Assembly (NCBI GenBank): GCA_910575475.1
Contig: CAJTGD010000001.1
Span: 186,001-250,000, forward strand
Source of the DNA: Lachnospiraceae bacterium
Lineage (GTDB): Bacteria; Bacillota; Clostridia; Lachnospirales; Lachnospiraceae
Reading direction: 5' to 3'
Length of the DNA stretch: 64,000 nucleotides
Numbering within the stretch: position 1 is the stretch's first letter; every line of letters starts with the position of its first letter. Below the pieces are notes generated by a model. That model saw only the letters and a list, made by a program, of their open reading frames with translations. It ran no database searches and was not told where the DNA came from. Both the position numbers and the translations under genes were made by a program. Shown here in pieces: positions 46,144 through 54,035 of this stretch.

Positions 46144-47484
46144 TTACTTCTGATTGCTTTCCCGCCGTCCTGTAATCTCCCCCAGGAATACCCTTCCCTG
46201 TTCGTCAGATACATTTCCAAAACGGATTATGGCTCCATCCTTCTTCCGTCTTGCCGCGACATACAATCTGACATTCCCCGCTTCTATCGTACAGGCCAGA
46301 GTTCTGTGTTCCCGGCTCTTCCAGCCCTTCATCCGAGTTTCCAATACCTCAGAAGAATCCGCGCCGCTGCTGTCCGTATATTCCAGACGGATCTCCGCTT
46401 CCTGATAGTATCCCGCAAAGCCTGTATTTTCGACTTCTACCTCAACATGGTATATGTGATGTTTCCTCTTTGGAACAATATATGCCTTCCGGACAAGAAA
46501 CCGATATCCCAAATGCGCGCTCACATGATCATAAAAGCTTTTTCCTTCCCATACGCCGGTTCCCGGGTACTTCCATTCCTTCCAGACCTCCAGCATTCTC
46601 GTATCATGGGCCCTGTTCAAATATGTGACCTGCATCTTGCCCAGAACGTCCAATACCATTTCCGGAGTCAGCTCCTGCAGATAGCTCCCGCCGTATACTG
46701 CTTCCCCTCCATTGGGCGCAGCCCTGCCGATCTCTGTCTCAAAGGAAAGCTCATCATCCCGTTTCCACGGTTCATTCCATGCCGCGTCTTTCCTGCTCTC
46801 GGTACCGAAGGTTCCCAGATGGCTCTCTGATCCAAGGATCCCATCGTCAAAAATCCCCATATCGTCCGCAGCAGCCCATCCTTTTCTTTTTAGTTCCTCA
46901 TGCAGCATCCTCCAGTATACCGGGCGTCTGACGGCCAGATAGGTCTCCTCCCCCCTGGATCGGCGCAAGGTCTCCGCCATCTGCCGCAGCCGGGCTTCGG
47001 ATAAAAATCTGGACGAATGCATCTCCCCCCAGTTGCCTACCAGCATTCCCTGGAATACATAGATGGAATCCGTAAACTCTTTCACCAGCTTCCCAATCTG
47101 CCCCAGATGAGACACCACCTGCGAAAAAAAAGAAGGCTCCCGCAGGAGAGCCTTCCCTTCATGGTCATAGACTACCCTTACAATACAATCATAGGACCTC
47201 TCCGAAAAAAAAGAAAAAATCCGGCAGATCCGGTCCAAAACCTCCTGATCCAGATCCCTGTCCCGAAAATACCCGATGTCAATCAACAGAAATGCCAGAG
47301 TATCCTTCGGATGCAGGCACCAGCGCAGTTCCTCAAAGTCCGGCTCCTGTTCCGCCAAAAAGGTATGTATCTGATACCAGCCTCTGGCAGGATTGGACAG
47401 CTCTGCCGTGGATTCCTCCAGTTTTGCAGCCCGAAAACCAATATTTGTCTTTCGTTTTCCAAAAACGTCTATCCAATCACGCAT
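46144..47484 (-). CDS. DUF4832/DUF4874 protein, cytosolic form
   Basis: This 446-residue protein is probably a TIM-barrel glycoside-hydrolase-like domain (about 30-310, DUF4874) plus a C-terminal beta domain (DUF4832). Conserved blocks are NPARGWYQIH, FQGMLVGNWGEMHSSRF, FDDGILGSESHLG, APNGGEAV and HLGYRFLV. The Glu in NWGEMH is a candidate acid. No enzyme activity is known to me for the family. There is no signal peptide from the ATG at 47484, which has GAGGAG 7 nt upstream. A second copy, at 56317-57741, shares all these blocks but has an N-terminal membrane anchor. Confidence 0.8.
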   Translation of the reverse strand: MRDWIDVFGKRKTNIGFRAAKLEESTAELSNPARGWYQIHTFLAEQEPDFEELRWCLHPKDTLAFLLIDIGYFRDRDLDQEVLDRICRIFSFFSERSYDCIVRVVYDHEGKALLREPSFFSQVVSHLGQIGKLVKEFTDSIYVFQGMLVGNWGEMHSSRFLSEARLRQMAETLRRSRGEETYLAVRRPVYWRMLHEELKRKGWAAADDMGIFDDGILGSESHLGTFGTESRKDAAWNEPWKRDDELSFETEIGRAAPNGGEAVYGGSYLQELTPEMVLDVLGKMQVTYLNRAHDTRMLEVWKEWKYPGTGVWEGKSFYDHVSAHLGYRFLVRKAYIVPKRKHHIYHVEVEVENTGFAGYYQEAEIRLEYTDSSGADSSEVLETRMKGWKSREHRTLACTIEAGNVRLYVAARRKKDGAIIRFGNVSDEQGRVFLGEITGRRESNQK

Positions 47485-47517
47485 ATCCATTCTCCTCAGG
47501 GTCGATTTGTTTTGTCC

Positions 47518-47547
47518 AGTATAGCACATCCCTTCCAATAATGTAAC
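47518..47547 (-). promoter_or_regulatory. Candidate promoter for the first DUF4832 gene
   Basis: On the minus strand GTTACA (47542-47547), an 18-nt spacer and TATACT (47518-47523) lie about 35 nt before the ATG at 47484. Confidence 0.35.
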
Positions 47548-47652
47548 CCGCAATCTTACCATTGTGTTTTTAGAGCAACTATATTATATTATTAAATATA
47601 AAGCTGGAGGCCCTGTAAGCAGCATATGACACATTACCATTCGCTGCAGGCC

Positions 47653-47687
47653 GCGCCTTGACCAGGCGTGCCCTGTAACTGCCATTC
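47653..47687. repeat. Dispersed palindromic element, copy D
   Basis: CGCCT-TGACC-AGGCG (47654-47668) is the fourth instance of the core. It is followed by a TGTAACTGCCATTC stretch that matches the right flank of copies B and C (AACGGCATTC). It lies just before the plus-strand GT2 gene. Confidence 0.55.
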
Positions 47688-47712
47688 CCCAGCAAAACGA
47701 AAGGATGAAAAC

Positions 47713-48744
47713 ATGATTTCCATAATAATCCCTGTCTACAACACCGAAAAATATCTCCGCCGCTGTATGGATTCCGTCTTACATTCTGCCTGTGATGATC
47801 TCGAAATCCTTCTGATCAACGACGGTTCCACCGACGGCAGTCCGGCCATATGCGAAGAATATTCCCGGCAGGACAGCCGCGTCAAAGTCATCCACCAGAA
47901 AAACCAGGGAGTCTCCTCCGCCCGAAACACCGGTCTGGACCATTGTCAGGGAGAATGGATCGTATTTGTTGATTCCGATGATTTCATTTCCAGAGATTTC
48001 CTGAGCCTGATCACCCGGGAAAACAATCAGGATAAAGACCTGCTGCTGTTTGACTTTTCCAAGCACATCGCAGGGCAGGCTTCTGCGGATTATCCGGTCC
48101 GTACCCTGACATTTCAAGGGAAGGAAATGCAGGAGCTGATCAGGCGGATCCTTGTTCCGCAGCCCCTGTACGCAGGCGGAAACGCAGATTTCCGCACCCC
48201 CTGTGCAAGAGCCTATCGAAAATCCATCATAGACCGTTATTCCATCCGCTTCTCTCCCGGCCTGACTGTCGGGGAAGACCTGCTGTTTAATCTGGAATAC
48301 CAGCTCAGAGCCCGTTCCTGTGTGTATACCTCAGTCCCCGTTTACTGTTACGATATCCATATGGGCTCCGCGACCCATGGCTTCCGGTCCGGACTTCTGC
48401 AGAACCATGCAAGACTGATGCGGCAGTTAAAGAAGCTTTTAGATCACTGCCATATGCTCCCCCTTCTGGAAAATGCATACAGATCTTATTGCCTTGAAAA
48501 TCTGACCTACGTTCTGATCTGGGAGGTATTCAGTCCCTTAAACCCCAGGTCCTACCGTACAAAATGCCGGATGTGCGCCGTAATGCAGAAAAACGCAATC
48601 TACCGGAAGGCCATGAAATACAACTGGAAAAGCGGGATACTGCCGAGGAAGATCCTTGTTTTCTTCTTCCGTCTGAAATGCTACCGCATGACAAGCCTGA
48701 TATGCCGGGCCAGCTATATGCATTTGAAAGGAAACGATTTCTAA
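47713..48744 (+). CDS. GT2 glycosyltransferase, capsular type
   Basis: A 343-residue cytosolic family 2 transferase. The GT-A domain has MISIIIPVYNTEKYLRRCMDS, LINDGSTDGS and VFVDSDD (the DxD metal site) near residue 93. The C-terminal helical part has no membrane helix. The ATG at 47713 has AAAGGATG upstream. It is one of the two plus-strand genes in the glycan locus. Its TAA stop overlaps the TAG stop of the convergent GT2 gene in the four bases CTAA. Confidence 0.9.
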   Translation: MISIIIPVYNTEKYLRRCMDSVLHSACDDLEILLINDGSTDGSPAICEEYSRQDSRVKVIHQKNQGVSSARNTGLDHCQGEWIVFVDSDDFISRDFLSLITRENNQDKDLLLFDFSKHIAGQASADYPVRTLTFQGKEMQELIRRILVPQPLYAGGNADFRTPCARAYRKSIIDRYSIRFSPGLTVGEDLLFNLEYQLRARSCVYTSVPVYCYDIHMGSATHGFRSGLLQNHARLMRQLKKLLDHCHMLPLLENAYRSYCLENLTYVLIWEVFSPLNPRSYRTKCRMCAVMQKNAIYRKAMKYNWKSGILPRKILVFFFRLKCYRMTSLICRASYMHLKGNDF

Positions 48745-49745
48745 ACCTCTTTTAAATAATATTTCTCAGCCCGTCTGTCAATTTTTAATAAAAAGTCTCT
48801 GCAATATTGCCAGGATGGATCGATCAGTTTATGCTCCAGCTTGGCAATCTCCCGATAATTTTTTATAAATAGCCATAGCATAATAAAGTAATATGGTGAA
48901 AAAAACCTCAGCAGCCGCACAAAATAATTCGGATTTGCCCTGAATGATGCAGATTTTTCCTGGAGATATAGCATCGTCCTGAAAAAAAAGGACTTTTCTA
49001 GCTTTCGTTCTTCTCGGCAGAGCAGCGCAACCTCCTGATTATGCAGCCGCCGGTTCGGGCTGTTAAAATTGGAAATCGAGTTCTGCGATACGCGGTACAA
49101 AATAAACGGCCGATTCATATAGCATACCCTGAGATTCTCATGTCCGCCCACAATCTTCTGAAAGCAGGCCCGATCATTGACTGTCCTGAACTGCAGGATA
49201 AAGTCAAATATCTCTTCCGTCAGCAGTTCTTTCCGATACACTGCCGGACCCATGATCGCACAGCCCAGTTTGATGGAGCGCCGCAGGATATTTCCCCGGA
49301 TAAAGTTCTGCAGTACCACCTCCAGATAGACCGGATAGGACCGGATCATATCGCCGGAACCGGTAAATTTTATAAATGCGTTGCATACCATGTCATATTC
49401 ATCCAGCAGATCTGTAACCTCAAACAGATTGTACGGAGAAAGCAGGTCGTCGCCGTTCAGGACAACAAAACGATCTCCCGCTACCTGCCTCAAAGCTTCC
49501 ACATAATTTCTGCAGATCCCGGCATTTTTTTCCCGAAAGAGCCTGTCCACCTGTTCAAATAGATCTTCATTTTCTGCAATCCACTGTTCGATCACCTGAC
49601 AGCTCTGATCCTCAGATCCATCGTCCGCAGCAATCAGCTGGAACTTCTGCCCCTTTCCGAATCTGCAGATCTGGTAGCGAATGCTTTCCAACGCATGTAT
49701 GACAACTTCCGCCTGATTATAGCATGTCACTACAAATGTAAACAT
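48741..49745 (-). CDS. GT2 glycosyltransferase
   Basis: A 334-residue family 2 transferase. The GT-A domain opens MFTFVVTCYNQAEVVIHAL, with AADDGSEDQS and a VVLNGDDLLSP segment in place of a classic DxD. The C-terminal half (about 210-334) is helical and basic. The ATG at 49745 has GGAGG 6 nt upstream; the longer open frame to 49943 overlaps the upstream GT2 gene and is unlikely. It is 80 bp after that GT2 gene in the same direction. Confidence 0.88.
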   Translation of the reverse strand: MFTFVVTCYNQAEVVIHALESIRYQICRFGKGQKFQLIAADDGSEDQSCQVIEQWIAENEDLFEQVDRLFREKNAGICRNYVEALRQVAGDRFVVLNGDDLLSPYNLFEVTDLLDEYDMVCNAFIKFTGSGDMIRSYPVYLEVVLQNFIRGNILRRSIKLGCAIMGPAVYRKELLTEEIFDFILQFRTVNDRACFQKIVGGHENLRVCYMNRPFILYRVSQNSISNFNSPNRRLHNQEVALLCREERKLEKSFFFRTMLYLQEKSASFRANPNYFVRLLRFFSPYYFIMLWLFIKNYREIAKLEHKLIDPSWQYCRDFLLKIDRRAEKYYLKEV

Positions 49746-49825
49746 TTCATTCCTCCATTTCCACTTCACCTTGCGAAATAAACGTGTCACTATTTCAATT
49801 ACCGCATCGGACTCTGCCTGTTCCT

Positions 49826-50833
49826 TCATTTCCTTCCGACGATTTTCTGATAGATGGGATAAAGGTTTTCTTCCACCCAGCCATTCACAAAACAGGCCCA
49901 GATGATCTCCTTCAGTGCTTCGCTGACACTGAATCCGCCGCACTTGTGCAGCCAGACCAGCGCACGGACCGCGGCTTTTTTGCGCCCGTACTTGAGGGCG
50001 ATCTTATATCTGCGCCTTGCCTTCCAACATAGGATTCGTTCTCTCGATTCCCGGTCCGTAATGCCGCAGTTTTCCGCGATATCATCCAAAAGTTTTTCAT
50101 AATCCCTGTACTTTTTTTCTTCCTGCACCTGCGTCAGCGCCGTCCTGGAATGGCTTCCTTCCCTGACGGCCACCCCGTACAGTTCCTCCTCTATCGTGGG
50201 GCATTGGTGACGGTACATAAAGGGCAGCAGCATCTGAAAATTCTGTCCCACATCATATTCCGGTATCCGCCGCTCTGGATACACTTCAAAAAATGCTTTG
50301 GCGCGCAGCATATAGCATCCGCAGCAGACAAAGGTCTTCGATTCTAAAATATCCCAGAACAGATCCAGCTTTTTCAGGTCTCCTCTCTGTTCATCCGCCC
50401 TCTCCCCTCTTGCCCCTGTTTCCGTATTAAAGTAGTATGACAGCGACCGGACGCACTCATACTCCGGATGCTGCTGTAAAAAATCTACTCTGCGCCGGAC
50501 AGATTCGGACTCCAGAAAGTCATCGCTGTCCGGCCAGATCAGATATTCCCCCGACACATACTCAAGACCCTGGTTGATCGCCGCAGACGCATTTTTATGC
50601 TCTGCCTGTATGATGCGGTATTCATATCCTTTTGCCGCAAACCTCTCACAATAGCTCTGTGCCGCCCGGACAGTCTCATCCTGTGAGCCGTCATCCACAA
50701 GGATCATCTCCATGTCCGGGTATGTCTGGTTCAATACGGAATCCAGCATTTTGGACAAATGCGTTTCTCCATTGTAGACCGGAGTTACAACCGACACCCG
50801 ACCCGGCTTATATTCATATTGCTTCTGATCCAT
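49826..50833 (-). CDS. GT2 glycosyltransferase
   Basis: A 335-residue family 2 transferase with RVSVVTPVYNGETHLSKMLDSVL near residue 12, LVDDGSQDETV and a LIWPDSDDFL metal site near 97. It is followed by another GT2 gene in the same direction and preceded by a MITE-like element that separates it from the ABC exporter. AAGGAGAGGGAG precedes the ATG. The sugar donor cannot be told. Confidence 0.9.
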   Translation of the reverse strand: MDQKQYEYKPGRVSVVTPVYNGETHLSKMLDSVLNQTYPDMEMILVDDGSQDETVRAAQSYCERFAAKGYEYRIIQAEHKNASAAINQGLEYVSGEYLIWPDSDDFLESESVRRRVDFLQQHPEYECVRSLSYYFNTETGARGERADEQRGDLKKLDLFWDILESKTFVCCGCYMLRAKAFFEVYPERRIPEYDVGQNFQMLLPFMYRHQCPTIEEELYGVAVREGSHSRTALTQVQEEKKYRDYEKLLDDIAENCGITDRESRERILCWKARRRYKIALKYGRKKAAVRALVWLHKCGGFSVSEALKEIIWACFVNGWVEENLYPIYQKIVGRK

Positions 50834-50895
50834 CTCCCTCTCCTTCTATTATACAGACGCCCTGACGCAGACAGATTTTCCGCATACTCAAGCAT

Positions 50896-51061
50896 CTAGT
50901 ACAATGTTACATTAATAATTGAGTAATAAGTGCTCGCTGTCCATGCCATTACTGCGTTGGAGTCAGTCAACGATACTACCGGCATCGCCTCCTTCCTCCG
51001 CCTTGTACTGACATGAACATCGAACGCTTATCACTTCAAAATTAATGCAACATTGTACTAG
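50896..51061. mobile_element. MITE-like element, 166 bp
   Basis: About 41-bp terminal inverted repeats (50896-50936 and 51021-51061) begin CTAGTACAATGTT and pair with roughly 8 mismatches and one indel. The centre has no coding capacity. The outer CTAG at each end is part of the repeat, so a target duplication cannot be assigned. It looks like a non-autonomous derivative of an IS, inserted in the glycan locus between the ABC exporter and a GT2 gene. Confidence 0.75.
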
Positions 51062-51085
51062 CTCTTTTGCTGCCTTCCCTGCTGC

Positions 51086-52789
51086 TCATCGCACCCGCAC
51101 GATCTTCTGGTTTTCAATCTTATACACGACATCACATTCATTTGCCAGGCTCATATGATGAGTCACCATGATCAGCGTCTTGTTCTCCTTAATCTGGCGG
51201 ATAGAATCGATCACCGCCTTTTCCGTTTCCATATCCAGGGCTGCCGTTGCCTCATCCATGACCAAAAGTTCAAAATTCTTGTAAAGCGCCCTTGCCAGCG
51301 CGATCCGTTGTCTCTGTCCTCCAGACAGGGTAGTCCCATTCGCCCCGATCAAAGTATGGACCCCGTCCTGCATCTTCTGAACATCTTCCCATATCTGGGC
51401 GCATTTGAGACATTCGATCACCCTTGCTTCATCAATCTCTTCTTCCTCTTCGAAAAAAGCCACATTATTCTGTATGGTTTCTCCATTCAGATATACGGTC
51501 TGAGGAATATAGCTGACCAGTTCACCCATACTGGCCTGACACGGCCCCTCCCCGTCAGAATGGGTCACAATATCATAATCGTCAAAAAAGACATGCCCCT
51601 CCTGCGGCTTCAAAAGCCCCAGCAGCAGATCCACAAAGGTCGTCTTTCCGGCGCCGGACGCCCCGATCACCGCAATGGAGCAGCCTACAGGGATGTCAAT
51701 GGATGCATCCTGAAAGATCTGTACACGGTCTGTATATCCGAAAGTCATGTTCCTGACAGAAACCCCCTTCCGGAGCGTCAGCTTTCTCTGACGGATTTTC
51801 TCAGCGCGCGTTTCTTCTTCCTTCATCAGGCTGTACTCTGCCATCGATTCTTTCACAGCCTCATAAGGCTTTTGGGCAAATTCGATCTTATTCATCCCAT
51901 TCAGGATGTTGTATGCCATCGGCAGCATACGCACCAATGCCGTAATATATACCACCATCGGCGCAAGGACTGCCGCAAGGTCGGTCCCGAACACAAGGAT
52001 CACCGCAAGGATCACAAACATCGCTGCCATGATCGAATTTTGCAGAATGACGGCGATACTGCTGATCTTGTACTTAAATTCTCCCTGCACCTGCGCAAAT
52101 GCCCGGCTTGCGTCCTCATATTTGCGGAGCACAAAGGCGGAACGGTCATCAATCTTCATTTCCTTAAAGGAACCGTATGCAATAGTGATCTGAGAATTTG
52201 CCTTGATCGAGCAGGCCCTGCTTTTTTCCCCATACTCCTGCATCCTCTTACGTGTACGCAAAAAGATCACTGCCATTAAGATCACAAGGATCACACAGCT
52301 GATGATCCCCATCCACTTCGACACATAGATCAGTACAACGGCAAATCCCGCCATGGTAATGCCATTGATCACCGCTTCAATAAAGTCTGTGATGATCTGA
52401 ATGCTGTTCGTCGTATCATTGCGTACCGTATTCATCGCCTGGATGGCGCTCTTTTTATTGTGTTCCATCAGATCCTCTTTGATCAGAAGCTCATAGATCT
52501 TCATGGACAGCTTTTGCGCGCCGTCGTACACGAATCGGTTTGCAAGCTTGCTTTTATACAGCTCGAACAGACACTTCAAGATAGAAACCAGTACCATAAA
52601 AAAGGTAAATGCCGTCAGCTTCGGATCCGCTCCGTTCTCGCGTACTACAATATTGATAATATAAATGATCACAGAAAAGCTGAAGATATCCACGATCGGG
52701 CTTATCAAGCTCAAGACCGCATAGATCTTCCACATCTTCTGCTCCTTTGTATCCAGGATTCCCGTCAAAAATCTAAACATTTCCGCCAT
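51086..52789 (-). CDS. ABC exporter, half-transporter (PglK/MsbA-like)
   Basis: A 567-residue fused permease-ATPase. About six membrane helices (about 22-300) are followed by a nucleotide-binding domain with Walker A GASGAGKTT near residue 375, signature LSGGQRQRIALARAL near 480, Walker B LLVMDEATAALD and H-loop THHMS. Its place among glycosyltransferases suggests it flips a lipid-linked glycan, as PglK does, but peptide or lipid export is also possible. It follows the iron-sulfur gene by about 96 bp in the same direction. Confidence 0.88.
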   Translation of the reverse strand: MAEMFRFLTGILDTKEQKMWKIYAVLSLISPIVDIFSFSVIIYIINIVVRENGADPKLTAFTFFMVLVSILKCLFELYKSKLANRFVYDGAQKLSMKIYELLIKEDLMEHNKKSAIQAMNTVRNDTTNSIQIITDFIEAVINGITMAGFAVVLIYVSKWMGIISCVILVILMAVIFLRTRKRMQEYGEKSRACSIKANSQITIAYGSFKEMKIDDRSAFVLRKYEDASRAFAQVQGEFKYKISSIAVILQNSIMAAMFVILAVILVFGTDLAAVLAPMVVYITALVRMLPMAYNILNGMNKIEFAQKPYEAVKESMAEYSLMKEEETRAEKIRQRKLTLRKGVSVRNMTFGYTDRVQIFQDASIDIPVGCSIAVIGASGAGKTTFVDLLLGLLKPQEGHVFFDDYDIVTHSDGEGPCQASMGELVSYIPQTVYLNGETIQNNVAFFEEEEEIDEARVIECLKCAQIWEDVQKMQDGVHTLIGANGTTLSGGQRQRIALARALYKNFELLVMDEATAALDMETEKAVIDSIRQIKENKTLIMVTHHMSLANECDVVYKIENQKIVRVR

Positions 52790-52885
52790 ATCATTTCCCC
52801 TTTGATTTTGTAACCGATCTATACAGCTGATAGCTTGCCGGAGCCGGTCTCCTTCCGCAGCTCGCTGCTCTCTGTGCTGTAAAGG

Positions 52886-54010
52886 CTATTTTTTTATCTT
52901 CTTCAGCAGCGCCCTGCCTGACCCGAGCACCTGATGCAGTCTCAGGATCTGTGAAAAAGGCAGGACCCTGTAAAAGCCCATAAAGATCCCGCGGCTTTTC
53001 GCCGACTCTGTCGGTCCTGACAGACGCGGCTGAAGTACATCCTTTTCCCCGCATTCAAACCAGGAAAGCTCTTCCTGCACCGCCTTCCATATTTCCTTCG
53101 CCTTGTCCGTGTGAAGAATGACCAGTGAGGTCCCCATACCATCATCGATCTCCGGCTTCACCTTCTCAATCCCCCAGAAATCACCGATCGTCAGATCGCT
53201 GCTCCTTTCCACAGTGCAGAATCTGCATTGATGGCAGGAGGGACGCAGGATATGATTTGTAAAGTACATCCTGCAGTATGCATCTGCATAAAGAGAGCCT
53301 GAATATTCCTTCCCTCCGACCACGTAGGCGCAGGTATGCCCGCTGTCACGCATCCTTTTATCCCGGAACGAAAAGTCCGTCATTTTACCGCCGTGCTTTC
53401 CTTCCAGGTATTTCACATAATCTCCCCATATTCCCGGAGAAGGCACTCCATAGCAGACCAGATCTACAGTAATGAGCTTGGGATACGGCTTTTTCAGATA
53501 CAGCCTTAATCCCTCCGCCTGGCACGGAGTCCCGCAGAACAGCACCCATTGTTCCTCTTTCAGCCGTGCCTCGATCCTGCGGTAGATCCCCTTCATGCTG
53601 CTCTGTACATATTTGGTCCTCTTGACCGCATCCAGCTCTTCCCTATTATGGATCTCCCGGTGCACCACTCTCATATTTTTGTCATAGGCAGCGCCGTAGA
53701 CGACACCCTGCTGCCGGAATACATATTCTGCAAGGACCGGGAACATACCGCCGGAAGAGCTGGCATACCGGACCTTCTCCTCCTTTGCCTGAACTCCAAA
53801 ATACTGCCGGTGCAGTTCTTTTTCTGCGCCTTTCTTTTTCACAGGACACACTTCCTCACATCTTCCGCAGTCTATACACAGATTTTTATCAATCTTCGGA
53901 TAGCGGAAGCCTTCCCTGTCTACCACCATCCGGATCGCATCCTTACTGCAGATATCTAAGCATGCCCCGCAGCCGCAGCATTCCTCTTTTTTTGCATACA
54001 ATTTTTTCAT
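52886..54010 (-). CDS. F420H2 dehydrogenase beta-subunit-like iron-sulfur protein
   Basis: A 374-residue cytosolic protein with two [4Fe-4S] ferredoxin motifs (C11/14/17/21 and C45/48/51/55). Coenzyme F420 hydrogenase/dehydrogenase beta N- and C-terminal domains follow (SSSGGMFPVLAEY near 85, FCGTPCQAEGL near 157, CHQCRFCTVERSSDLTIGDFWG near 250). Such proteins commonly sit beside polysaccharide pyruvyl transferases in glycan clusters, as here, with a redox role on the sugar or pyruvyl group that is not established. This organism type does not normally make F420, so a flavin is the more likely cofactor. The ATG at 54010 is chosen to start just before the first cysteine motif. Confidence 0.85.
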   Translation of the reverse strand: MKKLYAKKEECCGCGACLDICSKDAIRMVVDREGFRYPKIDKNLCIDCGRCEEVCPVKKKGAEKELHRQYFGVQAKEEKVRYASSSGGMFPVLAEYVFRQQGVVYGAAYDKNMRVVHREIHNREELDAVKRTKYVQSSMKGIYRRIEARLKEEQWVLFCGTPCQAEGLRLYLKKPYPKLITVDLVCYGVPSPGIWGDYVKYLEGKHGGKMTDFSFRDKRMRDSGHTCAYVVGGKEYSGSLYADAYCRMYFTNHILRPSCHQCRFCTVERSSDLTIGDFWGIEKVKPEIDDGMGTSLVILHTDKAKEIWKAVQEELSWFECGEKDVLQPRLSGPTESAKSRGIFMGFYRVLPFSQILRLHQVLGSGRALLKKIKK

Positions 54011-54035
54011 CAGATAAGCCCCCTGTCCTCTATTC

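Noticed and set aside
50848..50853. TATAAT (minus strand) before the GT2 gene at 49826-50833
   Set aside because: It lies so near the AAGGAG and ATG that transcription would start within the ribosome site; no -35 is present.
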